NCBI GenBank assembly: GCA_019359175.1
Contig: JAHHHU010000012.1
Span: forward strand, 62,001 to 126,000
Direction of reading: 5' to 3'
Source: Phormidium tanganyikae FI6-MK23
Lineage (GTDB): Bacteria > Cyanobacteriota > Cyanobacteriia > Leptolyngbyales > Leptolyngbyaceae
DNA length: 64,000 nt
Shown: positions 1 through 8,530 of the stretch, in pieces
How positions within the stretch are numbered: position 1 is the stretch's first letter
Layout of the letters: each line of letters starts with the position of its first letter
Program-made: the position numbers and the translations under genes
Notes under the pieces: generated by a model
Seen by the model: only the letters and a program-made list of their open reading frames with translations
The model's database searches: none
What the model was told of the DNA's origin: nothing

Positions 1-491
1 CTGTGTTTGACGTACTGAGAGAATACCTTTCGGATGAAGAAATCGAAGCATGGGATCGAACGATTGTGGCATTTTGCTTTGGACTGAAAGCACCAAGCGA
101 AGCGCAAGATGAATTTGTGATTCGATATTTACCAAGCAAAGATGAAGTCGCGGGATCAGTAACGCTACAAACCGAAGTTGTAGAAGGAAGCAGCATCTGG
201 ATTACTCGCCGCGACGTAGAGAAAATCACTCAAGGAATTGACGCGATCGCTCAACAAGTGAATGCCCAACTTAACGATCGACCTGCAAAACTGATTTTCC
301 AATTCGACTGCTACGGTCGCGGAAAATCCGTCCTTGGCGAAACCCAAAAACAACGGCTTGAACAAAACTTACAGCAACAAGTGGGTGCAACGCTGCCTTG
401 GATCGGACTCTATACTCACGGCGAAATCGCTCCCCTTCAGAACAAAAACAGCTTTCACAACTACACCTTAGTTCTAGCAGCAATCTACTAA
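1..491 (+). CDS. FIST-domain sensor protein, C-terminal part (5' end outside window)
   Basis: This is the C-terminal part of a FIST (FIST_N/FIST_C) protein, a presumed small-ligand sensor found next to signal-transduction genes. The visible 160 residues carry FIST_C hallmarks: an FDCYGRG segment, then PWIGLYTHGEIAPL and a final HNYTLVLAAIY. The frame is open to the left edge, so the GTG at position 3 is only the first in-window start codon and not the gene start. A histidine kinase begins 36 bp downstream on the same strand and an HD-GYP response regulator follows, so the three probably form one signalling unit (inference). The family assignment is fairly firm; the ligand is unknown. Confidence 0.8.
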   Translation, partial: VFDVLREYLSDEEIEAWDRTIVAFCFGLKAPSEAQDEFVIRYLPSKDEVAGSVTLQTEVVEGSSIWITRRDVEKITQGIDAIAQQVNAQLNDRPAKLIFQFDCYGRGKSVLGETQKQRLEQNLQQQVGATLPWIGLYTHGEIAPLQNKNSFHNYTLVLAAIY

Positions 492-527
492 TTGTAATTG
501 CGTCAGAACGCTTAGTCCCCACCTCTT

Positions 528-2042
528 ATGCTCTACTCTTCAACCGAACAGGAAATCGCTCAGCTTCGAGCCGAAAATCAGCAGCTCTCTGAACAAGTGA
601 AACGACTCGTTCGGGCAGAACGCCGCATGACTGAATCTCAAGAAAAACGTGATGCACAAATCGCCCTGTATCGACGACTCAACGAGATCAGCAGACGATT
701 TAGTAAAACAGGCTCGATCGCAGAAATTCTTCAACACACAATTCAATTCATTCTCTATGAATACAACTTCGAGCGCTGTCTAATTCTTCGCAGCGACTCA
801 AACGAGCAGTTCCAGTTAGAACAGTGCGATGGCTATTACGATGATTCTGCGATTGCCTCACTTGTTCTAACCTGGCAACATTCGGCATTTCAGCCGCTTG
901 CCGCTGGAGCAGAACTCATCCTTAGACAACAGGAAAGCAACGATCCTGCCCTTCAAGACTTGAGCCGACGGATTGAAATCGATGAATTTGTTGGATTCGA
1001 GATCGGAGAATCGACGCTGCCTGAATTTCTGATCTTGGCTGGCAACACCCGCGACCGAGCGAAATACCATCAGCGAATTCAGCCCAATGATGATTCGCTC
1101 TTAGGTCTAATCAGTCTGATTCAAAGCGTTCAATCCGCCATCAGTCAAGTGAATCTCTACAACCAAATCCGCGATCGTGCTTCAGATCTCGAACAAACGC
1201 TACAAGACCTCCAGCAAGCTCAGACGCAACTGATTCAAAGCGAAAAAATGTCGAGTTTGGGTCAACTCGTCGCAGGTGTAGCACATGAGATCAATAATCC
1301 GGTCAGCTTTATCTATGGCAATCTCGCTCATGCCAGTGAATACACAAGTGATTTGATTGCACTGCTCAAGCTCTACCAACTTCATAACCCCCTTTCTGAT
1401 GTCACGATTCAAGACAAAGCAGAAGAAATCGATTTGGATTTCTTGATTGAAGATCTGCCGAAACTCTTAGTTTCGATGAAAGTCGGAGCCGAGCGCATCA
1501 AAGAAATCGTTGCTTCTCTAAAAATCTTCTCGCGCATGGATGAAGCCGACTGTAAAGCGGTCGATATTCATGCAGGAATTGACAGTACGCTGATGATTTT
1601 GCAGCATCGTATCAAAGCGACTTCGGATCGAAAAGCAATCGAAATCATCAAAAACTATGACGAGCTACCGCTGATCGAGTGTTATGCCGGACAGCTCAAT
1701 CAGGTCTTCATGAATCTTTTGAGCAATGCGATCGATGCGCTAGAAGACCACTGCGAGCAGCACCCAGATTTCATTCCTCGAATTACGATTAGTACCACGA
1801 TCGTCAATATAAATTCGGTCAGCATCAGTATCACTGACAATGGTATGGGCATTCCAGAATCGATTCAGTCTCAACTCTTTGATCCGTTCTTCACCACAAA
1901 ACCAGTCGGCAAAGGCACCGGAATGGGACTCTCGATCAGCCACCAGATTATTACAGAGCGTCATAAAGGTCGCCTAGAGTGCATTTCTCAGCTGAACGTA
2001 GGCACAGAATTTAGAATCAGCATTCCTTCACAAGCGGTGTAG
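528..2042 (+). CDS. Cytosolic GAF-like sensor histidine kinase
   Basis: A 504-residue sensor kinase that autophosphorylates on His and passes the phosphate to a response regulator. It has an N-terminal coiled coil (about residues 4-50) and a GAF-like sensory region (about 50-210). A short helix leads to the phosphoacceptor segment [19 protein letters not shown], with His253 as phosphoacceptor. The ATPase domain shows the N box (NQVFMNLLSNAIDAL), the G1 box (DNGMGI) and GKGTGMGLSI. No membrane segment is seen, so it should be soluble. It lies between the FIST gene and an HD-GYP response regulator, its likely partners. Its kinase core is closely similar to that of the kinase at the right end of the window, which suggests duplication. 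Confidence 0.92.
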   Translation: MLYSSTEQEIAQLRAENQQLSEQVKRLVRAERRMTESQEKRDAQIALYRRLNEISRRFSKTGSIAEILQHTIQFILYEYNFERCLILRSDSNEQFQLEQCDGYYDDSAIASLVLTWQHSAFQPLAAGAELILRQQESNDPALQDLSRRIEIDEFVGFEIGESTLPEFLILAGNTRDRAKYHQRIQPNDDSLLGLISLIQSVQSAISQVNLYNQIRDRASDLEQTLQDLQQAQTQLIQSEKMSSLGQLVAGVAHEINNPVSFIYGNLAHASEYTSDLIALLKLYQLHNPLSDVTIQDKAEEIDLDFLIEDLPKLLVSMKVGAERIKEIVASLKIFSRMDEADCKAVDIHAGIDSTLMILQHRIKATSDRKAIEIIKNYDELPLIECYAGQLNQVFMNLLSNAIDALEDHCEQHPDFIPRITISTTIVNINSVSISITDNGMGIPESIQSQLFDPFFTTKPVGKGTGMGLSISHQIITERHKGRLECISQLNVGTEFRISIPSQAV

Positions 2043-2219
2043 CTGGAAGAATTCACCGGGCTTGCACAGAGCTTATTCTCAGTACAACACCTGATTGTTT
2101 TCACAATGGCTTTGCCCATACTGAAAAAAGGGCGATGAGCGTACAACAGAAGTTTCTCAGGTGCGCTCAAATCATTTGCTCGACTTTATAAACCGTTCAG
2201 TGGCATAGGCGTTTTCCTT

Positions 2220-3248
2220 GTGAATGATCTCGACTTGGAGCGACCCAAAATTTTAGTTGTAGACGATCATCCTTCAAGTCGTATGATGGCTGTGGCATTG
2301 CTATCTGTCGAGGGTTACGATGTCGTAGAAGCAGAAAGTGGTGTTGCAGCCTTGGCACAACTGCAAGAGACAAATCCAGATTTAATCTTGCTCGATGTGA
2401 TGATGCCGGGAATGGATGGCTACGAAGTTTGTCGCCGCCTCAAAGAAGACGAACACACACGCCTAACCCCCGTAATTTTCATCACCGCACTCGACGATCG
2501 ACGATCGCGCTTACGAGGAATTGAAGCAGGCGGCGATGATTTTCTCACCAAGCCCTTTGATCAACTCGAACTCTCTGCACGAGTGAAATCGCTGATTCGC
2601 CAAAAGCGGCTGAATGAAGATCTAGATCATGCAGAAAAAGTACTGTTTTCGATCGCGCGAACGGTGGAAAGCCGCGACCCGAACACCGGAGATCACTGTG
2701 AACGGTTGGTTATACGCGGAAAAGCATTTGGAGAGTATTTGGGATTAACGCGATCGCAGGTGCGGGATCTAATGTGGGGCGGCTACCTGCATGACATTGG
2801 CAAAGTCGGAATTCCAGACTCGGTATTGCTGAAGAAAGGGAGGCTCAGTTCAGAAGAGTTTCAAGTGATGAAACAGCACGTTCTGATCGGGGAAAAGATT
2901 TGTCAACCGTTGCGGACGATGCGGGGTGTCGTGCCGATTATTCGTCATCATCATGAGCGATGGGACGGTTCTGGATACCCAGATGGCTTGGAGGGTGATA
3001 GCATTCCTTTTCTGGCGCAGGTGTTTCAGGTCATTGATATTTATGATGCGCTGACGAGCGAACGACCTTATAAAAAACCTTTTCCCCCGGAAGAGGCTTT
3101 AAGAATTATTGCGGAAGAAATGAAGCAGGGCTGGCGGAATCCAGAGTTAATTGAAGAGTTCGTGCGGTTTATTCAAGCGATCGAGATGAAAGCAGCGGGT
3201 GAGAGTATTTGGTTTCAGAAATACATCAAAGTGGCAAATCGTGCCTAG
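2220..3248 (+). CDS. Response regulator with HD-GYP phosphodiesterase output
   Basis: A 342-residue two-domain protein starting with GTG. The receiver domain (residues 10-125) has the acidic pair Asp15/Asp16, the phosphoacceptor Asp59 in LILLDVMMPGMDG, and a conserved KPF Lys. The C-terminal domain is an HD-GYP phosphodiesterase with the HD pair in YLHDIGKVGIPD and the signature HHHERWDGSGYP, so it should be able to break down cyclic di-GMP or a related dinucleotide. It lies 177 bp downstream of the histidine kinase gene and is its likely partner (inference). Key residues look intact. Confidence 0.93.
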   Translation: MNDLDLERPKILVVDDHPSSRMMAVALLSVEGYDVVEAESGVAALAQLQETNPDLILLDVMMPGMDGYEVCRRLKEDEHTRLTPVIFITALDDRRSRLRGIEAGGDDFLTKPFDQLELSARVKSLIRQKRLNEDLDHAEKVLFSIARTVESRDPNTGDHCERLVIRGKAFGEYLGLTRSQVRDLMWGGYLHDIGKVGIPDSVLLKKGRLSSEEFQVMKQHVLIGEKICQPLRTMRGVVPIIRHHHERWDGSGYPDGLEGDSIPFLAQVFQVIDIYDALTSERPYKKPFPPEEALRIIAEEMKQGWRNPELIEEFVRFIQAIEMKAAGESIWFQKYIKVANRA

Positions 3249-3411
3249 CTGTATCAGAGCCAGCTTAATTTCTAGAAAAGCTGCTTTAGAATTGGGGTAA
3301 TGAATTCTTGAAACTGGGATGAATCGCTCGATCGTACGAGAGGTGTTTCAGCGAGACATCTGGGCGCGATGTGGGTTTGAGTTGTGATTGAATAAGGATT
3401 TTGGAGGCGCG

Positions 3412-3609
3412 ATGTTAGTGATTCTAGCGGGCGATCAACTCCTTTCGGTGCAGCAGGTGTGTCAAGGCTGCTTGATGGCAGACCAAAGCGGTCAACCGCG
3501 ATGGCGACAAGGACAACTGCGCTGTGGTCAAGCGATTAGTCGTCTGGGCGATAAACTTCCCGCCCAGTTTGAGTGTCAAATGGGGTTTAAAATCGCCAAT
3601 ATCGAATAG
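3412..3609 (+). CDS. Small conserved cyanobacterial protein of unknown function
   Basis: A 65-residue protein starting MLVILAGDQLL. I chose ATG 3412 because a GGAGG sequence lies just upstream; an in-frame TTG at 3388 is less likely. It contains three Cys residues in a CQGCLMAD segment and an LRCGQAI segment, plus one more Cys near the end. The spacing (CxxC, C, C) could bind a metal, though this is not shown. The sequence looks like a short family I associate with cyanobacteria, but no function is known to me. It precedes the Tic20-family gene. Confidence 0.65.
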   Translation: MLVILAGDQLLSVQQVCQGCLMADQSGQPRWRQGQLRCGQAISRLGDKLPAQFECQMGFKIANIE

Positions 3610-3715
3610 TCTCTCTTCAGTCGTCGAAGCAGTGAGTGCGCTCCTTGATCTTCTGCAAAGTGCGTTATTCTGGGCATATCTCATTTACACGACGACGATT
3701 TAGGAGAATTGAGTT

Positions 3716-4204
3716 ATGACGTGGCGCGGATCTACAACGGTGTCCGATCGCATTTTTGCTTCTCTGGTCTATCTTCTGCCGCTGCTGGATGTGGTGGGCT
3801 TTGTGGGGCGGATTCTGGTCGTCACTGACTCTTTTCTTAGCCCGCTTGTCAACCTAGTCGCAACGCCACTGGTGCCGCTGTTGTCGATTTATACTGGATT
3901 TATTCCGCTGATTGTGTTCTTTGCGTTGTTCCTACTGGTTGTGAGAAACGAGAATATCGCTCACTTTATTCGGTTCAATACGATGCAAGCGATCCTGTTT
4001 GGGATTGTTCTGAGTTTGGTTAGCATTATTTGGCAGTATGCGCTGGCTCCGGTGTTTGGTATGGGGCTACTCACCCAGACATTGTTTAATGCGGTGTTCT
4101 TAGGCACGATCGCAGCGGTGGGATATTCGATCGTTCAAACTGCTCTAGGACGCTATGCAGAAATTCCGACGATTTCGGATGCTGTCTATATGCAGGTGCG
4201 CTAA
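3716..4204 (+). CDS. Tic20-family membrane protein
   Basis: A 162-residue integral membrane protein with about four hydrophobic helices (roughly residues 12-30, 45-80, 88-112 and 118-140). Features typical of cyanobacterial Tic20 homologues are the N-terminal RIFASLVYLLPLLD segment and the loop HFIRFNTMQAILFGI. Plant Tic20 is a channel component of the chloroplast inner-envelope import complex. The role of the cyanobacterial homologues is not established. A GGAG-like ribosome site precedes the ATG. Its last 4 bp overlap the end of the convergent fumarylacetoacetate hydrolase family gene. Confidence 0.9.
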   Translation: MTWRGSTTVSDRIFASLVYLLPLLDVVGFVGRILVVTDSFLSPLVNLVATPLVPLLSIYTGFIPLIVFFALFLLVVRNENIAHFIRFNTMQAILFGIVLSLVSIIWQYALAPVFGMGLLTQTLFNAVFLGTIAAVGYSIVQTALGRYAEIPTISDAVYMQVR

Positions 4205-4992
4205 TCCTGTAATTGCGTTTGGCGAATCGGTGATCGTAGTCTGACACCGTTTTCGAGAAATCCGATTCCTTCGATTTCGATCCGAACGCGATCGCCTGCT
4301 TTCATGGCTCCTACGCCTTCCGGGGTTCCTGTGAGAATGACATCCCCCGGAAGCAGCGTCATAATTTGGCTGATGTGAGACACGAGAACGTGCGGCGAGA
4401 ATACCATATCTCCGATCGATGCCGATTGCACCTGGGTGTCATTGAGAAAGGTTTGAATACGAGCATCGGGGCTGATTTCCCTCACAATCCAAGGGCCTAA
4501 CGGGCAGAACGTATCGAAGCCTTTGGCGCGTGTCCACTGTTCGTCTTTTTTTTGCAAATCGCGAGCGGTGACATCGTTCGCGATCGTATATCCCCAAATT
4601 TTGCTGTGAGCTTCTTGGGGTGGGCAGTCTTTAACGCGATCGCCAATAATTAAGGCGAGTTCGCCTTCGTAATCGACGCGCTCGGATTGAGACGGGTAGA
4701 GAATTTCGGACTCTAGAGCGATTACAGTGGTCGGAGGTTTGAGAAAGAGAAGTGGTTCTTGTGGAACGGGAGTTCCCATTTCTGCGGCGTGGTCTGCGTA
4801 GTTCTTGCCGACTGCGACGATTTTCGAGGGGGCACAGGGGGCAAGCAGTTGATATTGCGTCAATCGCTGGTCAGTGGGCTGTCCTTTTAGCCAGGGGGGA
4901 GCATCCAACACCTGCACGGCTCGATCGATTTGCAGCAACCCATAGTAGATTTTACCGTCAGGGGTTTGTACACGAACATAACGCTGTGCCAT
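4201..4992 (-). CDS. Fumarylacetoacetate hydrolase (FAH) family protein
   Basis: A 263-residue FAH-fold enzyme. Visible family motifs are KIVAVGKNYADHAAEMG, LFLKPPTTVI, VDYEGELALIIGDR and GYTIANDVTARDLQ, plus the C-terminal VILTGTPEGVGAM. The acidic residues that bind the divalent metal (the E of YEGE and the D of ANDV) are present. The family includes acylpyruvate hydrolases, oxaloacetate decarboxylases and 2-keto-pentenoate hydratase-like enzymes. The substrate cannot be fixed from sequence, but the short one-domain length favours acylpyruvase or oxaloacetate decarboxylase activity. It is transcribed away from rpsF. Confidence 0.9.
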   Translation of the reverse strand: MAQRYVRVQTPDGKIYYGLLQIDRAVQVLDAPPWLKGQPTDQRLTQYQLLAPCAPSKIVAVGKNYADHAAEMGTPVPQEPLLFLKPPTTVIALESEILYPSQSERVDYEGELALIIGDRVKDCPPQEAHSKIWGYTIANDVTARDLQKKDEQWTRAKGFDTFCPLGPWIVREISPDARIQTFLNDTQVQSASIGDMVFSPHVLVSHISQIMTLLPGDVILTGTPEGVGAMKAGDRVRIEIEGIGFLENGVRLRSPIRQTQLQD

Positions 4993-5102
4993 AAGAATAA
5001 TTAGAATGTGTTTTGGTAGACTGGGTGGATTGAGCGCGACGAATTTTCAGGAAACTGGTATAGAATTGTAATTCCTTGCCCTTTCATTATTGGGGTTTCC
5101 TC

Positions 5103-5135
5103 GTCTAAATCAAGTGCTATTTGCCGAATTTAGAC
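5103..5135 (+). promoter_or_regulatory. Inverted repeat in the rpsF leader
   Basis: Perfect 8-bp arms GTCTAAAT (5103-5110) and ATTTAGAC (5128-5135) enclose a 17-nt loop containing TGCCGA, about 50 bp before the rpsF start. Leaders of rpsF in many bacteria carry a structure bound by the S6:S18 complex. This hairpin is a candidate, but I cannot match it to the published consensus. A related TCTAAAT...ATTTAGA pair lies just downstream of the gene (about 5571-5594). Confidence 0.4.
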
Positions 5136-5185
5136 CAGCGCTTTAATGATTTGAAAGAGCCATTTAGTCCGTAAGGAGTTTTTTC

Positions 5186-5503
5186 ATGAGCCAGTTGTAC
5201 GAAACGATGTATATTTTGCGTTCTGACATCGGGGACGAAGCGGTTGATGGTGCGATCGAGAAGTATCAATCGATTTTGAGAGAGAACGGTGCGGAGATTG
5301 TGGAGACTCAGCATCGCGGTAAGCGTCGGTTGGCGTATGAAATCGATCGTCAGCGCGAAGGCATTTATGTGCAGATGAATTTTAAGGCGGATGGCAGCCA
5401 GATTGCCCAGATGGAACGGGCGATGCGGTTGAGTAATGAAGTGGTTCGGTATTTGACGGTGAAGCAAGACGAGCCGAAAGCAGTTGAGGCGGTCGAAGCT
5501 TAG
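5186..5503 (+). CDS. rpsF: 30S ribosomal protein S6
   Basis: A 105-residue S6 protein of the small ribosomal subunit, which pairs with S18 on the platform. Family features are the opening [10 protein letters not shown], the GKRRLAYEI strand, and the C-terminal [16 protein letters not shown] segment. The Shine-Dalgarno AAGGAG lies at about 5176. As in other cyanobacteria it stands alone, without rpsR or rplI beside it. A 10-bp-armed hairpin follows the stop. Confidence 0.97.
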   Translation: MSQLYETMYILRSDIGDEAVDGAIEKYQSILRENGAEIVETQHRGKRRLAYEIDRQREGIYVQMNFKADGSQIAQMERAMRLSNEVVRYLTVKQDEPKAVEAVEA

Positions 5504-5518
5504 AGTTCTTGATATTTG

Positions 5519-5556
5519 AATATCTCCGGTTTCTGGATGAAATCGGAGATATTTTG
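5519..5556 (+). terminator. Probable terminator after rpsF
   Basis: AATATCTCCG (5519-5528) pairs perfectly with CGGAGATATT (5544-5553), a 10-bp stem with a 15-nt loop starting 15 bp after the rpsF stop. The T run after it is short (TTT then GTG), so termination may be incomplete. Confidence 0.6.
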
Positions 5557-5745
5557 TGCCGAAATGATCGTCTAAATCATAGTCAAAATTTAGAACCCGT
5601 TTTGGGAAAATGGCAAACATTCAACTTACAAATTGAGATCGAAACAAAGCGCTATCGCAAACGCACTTCAACAAGATGAGGAGAAACCATCTGACATAAT
5701 GAAAGACAAGAGCGGAATCTAAAGCATAGCGAGGCGAGATCGAGA

Positions 5746-6356
5746 ATGTCTCAAGCAATTCTCAAGCCACTAACATTTGAAGAATTCATCGCTTGGTATC
5801 CTACCGATGGGCGCTACGAACTGATTGATGGAATTGTCACCGAGATGCAGCCGACTGGAGAACACGAAGCTGTCACCGAATTTATCGCCACGTCATTTAC
5901 ATTAGAGGTGAATCGGCTGCAACTGCCTTACAAGTTTCCAGACGGGCGCTCATCAAGGCCCCAAGTTGGAATACAGGCTATCTGCCTGATGTTTTGGTCG
6001 TCGATCGACAGTCTTTGCTAAATGAACCTATGTGGAGCCGGGAAGCGACCCTCACACGAGGAGATTCCGTTCGATTAGTCATCGAAGTCGTGAGTACTAA
6101 TTGGAAAACTGACCATGCTCGCAAATCTGAGGATTACGAAGCAATGGGCATTGCTGAGTATTGGATTGTGGATCATTCAGGTTTAGGCGGAAAGAAATAT
6201 ATTGGTTTTCCGAAACACCCTACGTTGAGCGTCTACACCTTGATCGATGGCGAATATCAAGTCACACGGTTTCGAGAGCGCAATTGCATTGTTTCCTTGA
6301 CGTTTCCAGATCTGAACCTGACCGCAGAACAAGTTTTGAACAGTGGACGCGCTTAA
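5746..6356 (+). pseudogene. Uma2-family (DUF820) PD-(D/E)XK nuclease gene broken by a frameshift
   Basis: The N-terminal part, from 5746, reads MSQAILKPLTFEEFIAWYP and RYELIDGIVTEMQPTG, both typical of Uma2 proteins. The rest of the family fold continues in a different frame up to 6356. That part has TGYLPDVLVVDR, VRLVIEVVSTNW and the AMGIAEYWIVDH motif. Continuity is lost near 5938-5943 (tttccagacggg). One missing base there, for example an extra A before GACGG, would restore a reading of FPRRALIKAP and a protein of about 200 residues, the normal length. The catalytic Asp, Glu and Lys positions lie in the second frame, so the first fragment alone would be inactive. A sequencing error cannot be excluded. 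Uma2 genes are abundant in cyanobacteria and often decay. Confidence 0.85.
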
Positions 6357-6366
6357 CTCGAATTTT

Positions 6367-8115
6367 TTACTGCGGCAGCGATCGAATTGCGGTTTGAGCG
6401 GCTTGTTGTGCTTCTTTGTTGTTTTGTTGCTGGTACAGTCTCTCTGCTGCACGATAGTCTTTGATCGCTGCTGAACGATCGCCGCGTTTTGCTGCAAGGT
6501 TTGCTCGATTGAAATAAGCATCTGCAAGGGCGGGATCAAGTCGGATCGCTTCGTTATAGTCGGAGAACGCTTGATCAATATTGCCATTGTTCGCGTATTC
6601 GAGCCCTCGGTTATAGTAGAGATTTGCTGCTCGATTTGCTGGCGTGGGATTCAGATTCAAGGCTTGTGTGTAAGCCTCGATCGCAGCATTACGATTTCCT
6701 GATTGAGCCTTGCGCGTTCCTTCGTTAAACCAACCTTCTGCACTCGCAATCTGAGGCTTCGATCCAGGAAACGGCTGGAACAATGCCCAAAGCACTGCAC
6801 CAAACAGTGCCAAAATCGCTAAACTTGCTAGTCCAAGCCTTACTAGATCTGGGGAAATGTTGCGCTCTTGCAGAAATTGAGAAGCGCGATCGTTTGCAGG
6901 TTCAGCTTCTTCATCAGGCGAGCGTAGCAATCGACGTTCTCTTAGAAACTGGGTGAGCCGATTGCCTGAAGCTTCTACTGGAGTTTCGCTTTCGACTGGC
7001 GTTTCGACGGGAATTGCAGCAACCTCGATCGGGGGTGAAGTGGTATCTCGTAGCTCTTCATTCACAAAGGTCGGCATCGGTTCGCTAGCAAACGGATTTA
7101 GGGGGAGTCCTAACACTTGGCGAAGCTGCAAGAGTTCTGCTTGAGTGTTATCGCTAAGAGGAGACTCGCGCCGACTAATCTCTTCGCGAATGCGATCGTA
7201 CTGTCGCTGCTTCTCAACTTGTTGACGATGAGGAAGCATCGCATCTTCTCGAATCGCATTGGCAATTTCTTGTGGAATGCCTTCTTTGAGCTGTTGTTCT
7301 TGCAAAATGTTGTGACCGACGATCGAGATTTCTCCCTGGCTTGCAAGACTGATCACCTGTTTGCGAAATTCTAAGTAAGGCGCATACACAATGATCATTC
7401 GGTAGCCGTCTTTTTGGCTGTAGAGCGTGGGGGAGAATGCAGGCAGCGCGTGTTGGAGATGGGAACTGACATAAGCATGAAGTTCAGTCACATCAACAGT
7501 GCCATCTAGCGGTTGGTTAGCACTACCATCTGCCATTCCGGTTTCTAAAGCATCGAGTAAAACTTGGGTGTAAGTCGATCTCTGTTTTGATTTGTGCTGG
7601 GGTGAATAGTCGATCGAGGTTGGGGAAGTGAGCAAGGCACGACGAGTGCTGCTGAAATCTTGAGCGATTTTGTCGAGGTCTTGCGCGGCGATCATGCCTT
7701 TTGCGAAGGTTCCACTAAAACAACAATCGAGAATCACAACTTGTTGTTGTGATCGACAAGCTTCGAGTTCGGTTTTGAGGTCAGCAAGCGAATAGGCGGT
7801 AAGTTCTAAATGCGATCGTCCGGTGTCGCGGCAGGGGAAAAATAGCTGTCCTCGATCGTTGAGAATCGCGTGACCAGAAAGATAGATTAGTGCTGTTTCA
7901 TCCAGATCGCGCAGAGTGCAAAAAGTTTCGATCGTTTCTTTTAGCTGCTTTAGAGTGGGATGAACGAGAACCATGACATCATCGGTACGACTTGCACCAA
8001 TGTCTGGGCGGCGAAGCAGTTCTTGCAGCGCTTCAACATCTTGAGTCGTTGTAGAGAGTGCTGGAATACTGGGATCATCATACTGACCCAGGCTAATGAG
8101 TAGTGCTTCTGTCAT
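6367..8115 (-). CDS. Caspase-like peptidase (C14/orthocaspase) with membrane anchor and TPR repeats
   Basis: A 582-residue protein. Residues 1-240 form a caspase-like domain with catalytic His82 in IYLSGHA and Cys132 in VILDCCFSG, so the dyad is intact. The Gly that usually follows the His is Ala here. A charged, helix-rich segment (about 260-340) and a low-complexity Pro/Glu/Thr region (about 340-400) follow. A single transmembrane helix lies at about 423-445, then three TPR units (about 458-575). The family cleaves after basic residues (orthocaspases/metacaspases); the substrate here is unknown. The membrane helix would place peptidase and TPRs on opposite sides of the membrane. It stands alone between the broken Uma2 gene and a toxin-antitoxin pair. 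Confidence 0.85.
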   Translation of the reverse strand: MTEALLISLGQYDDPSIPALSTTTQDVEALQELLRRPDIGASRTDDVMVLVHPTLKQLKETIETFCTLRDLDETALIYLSGHAILNDRGQLFFPCRDTGRSHLELTAYSLADLKTELEACRSQQQVVILDCCFSGTFAKGMIAAQDLDKIAQDFSSTRRALLTSPTSIDYSPQHKSKQRSTYTQVLLDALETGMADGSANQPLDGTVDVTELHAYVSSHLQHALPAFSPTLYSQKDGYRMIIVYAPYLEFRKQVISLASQGEISIVGHNILQEQQLKEGIPQEIANAIREDAMLPHRQQVEKQRQYDRIREEISRRESPLSDNTQAELLQLRQVLGLPLNPFASEPMPTFVNEELRDTTSPPIEVAAIPVETPVESETPVEASGNRLTQFLRERRLLRSPDEEAEPANDRASQFLQERNISPDLVRLGLASLAILALFGAVLWALFQPFPGSKPQIASAEGWFNEGTRKAQSGNRNAAIEAYTQALNLNPTPANRAANLYYNRGLEYANNGNIDQAFSDYNEAIRLDPALADAYFNRANLAAKRGDRSAAIKDYRAAERLYQQQNNKEAQQAAQTAIRSLPQ

Positions 8116-8308
8116 GTGTGCCTCCCCGACTGAGTGATCTACGATCGTGCTTGCTCATTTACCAGCAATTATCTGCAAGCGGAGCGAACTTTTCAAACAA
8201 TCTTATCGAATTTTGCGGGTTCAGAATGATTTTGGCTTCTTTCAACAAAATTGGGAGATATGGCTTCCAGCTTTAAAGTAGAACTAAGCGAGTTGGTAGA
8301 GCGCCACC

Positions 8309-8518
8309 ATGATAGAGACGGAAATTTTAGAGAATCTGCGACAATTGCCTGATTCGCTTCAGCAAGAAGTGTTGCACTACGTCAAATTTCTCAAGGCGCG
8401 ATATGCTCCTGAAACAACTTCTTCCCAAAAGAAGCGACAAGCGGGACGATTAAAAGGCAAAATTATCATGGCGGAAGATTTTGATGCTCCCTTGGAAGAA
8501 TTCAAGGACTATATGTAA
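8309..8518 (+). CDS. DUF2281-family antitoxin
   Basis: A 69-residue protein starting MIETEILENLRQLPDSLQQEVLHYVKFL (here spanning residues 1-28), the pattern of the DUF2281 family of small antitoxins. Its C-terminal half (AGRLKGKIIMAEDFDAPLEE) contains the conserved segment thought to contact the toxin. The PIN-domain gene starts 12 bp after its stop, an arrangement typical of type II toxin-antitoxin operons. Such antitoxins usually repress their own promoter; no operator was recognised. Confidence 0.88.
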   Translation: MIETEILENLRQLPDSLQQEVLHYVKFLKARYAPETTSSQKKRQAGRLKGKIIMAEDFDAPLEEFKDYM

Positions 8519-8530
8519 GGCGGCTTGTGA

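Noticed and set aside
5117..5620. A 167-residue ORF on the minus strand across rpsF
   Set aside because: It overlaps a certain ribosomal protein gene and shows no family features.
5994..6356. A separate small gene with an Uma2-like domain
   Set aside because: It is the second half of the frameshifted Uma2 gene, not an independent gene.
8281..8310. gagttggtagagcgccacc resembles a tRNA D-arm just before the DUF2281 start
   Set aside because: The preceding bases do not pair to form a D stem, and no acceptor, anticodon or T arm follows; it is probably chance.
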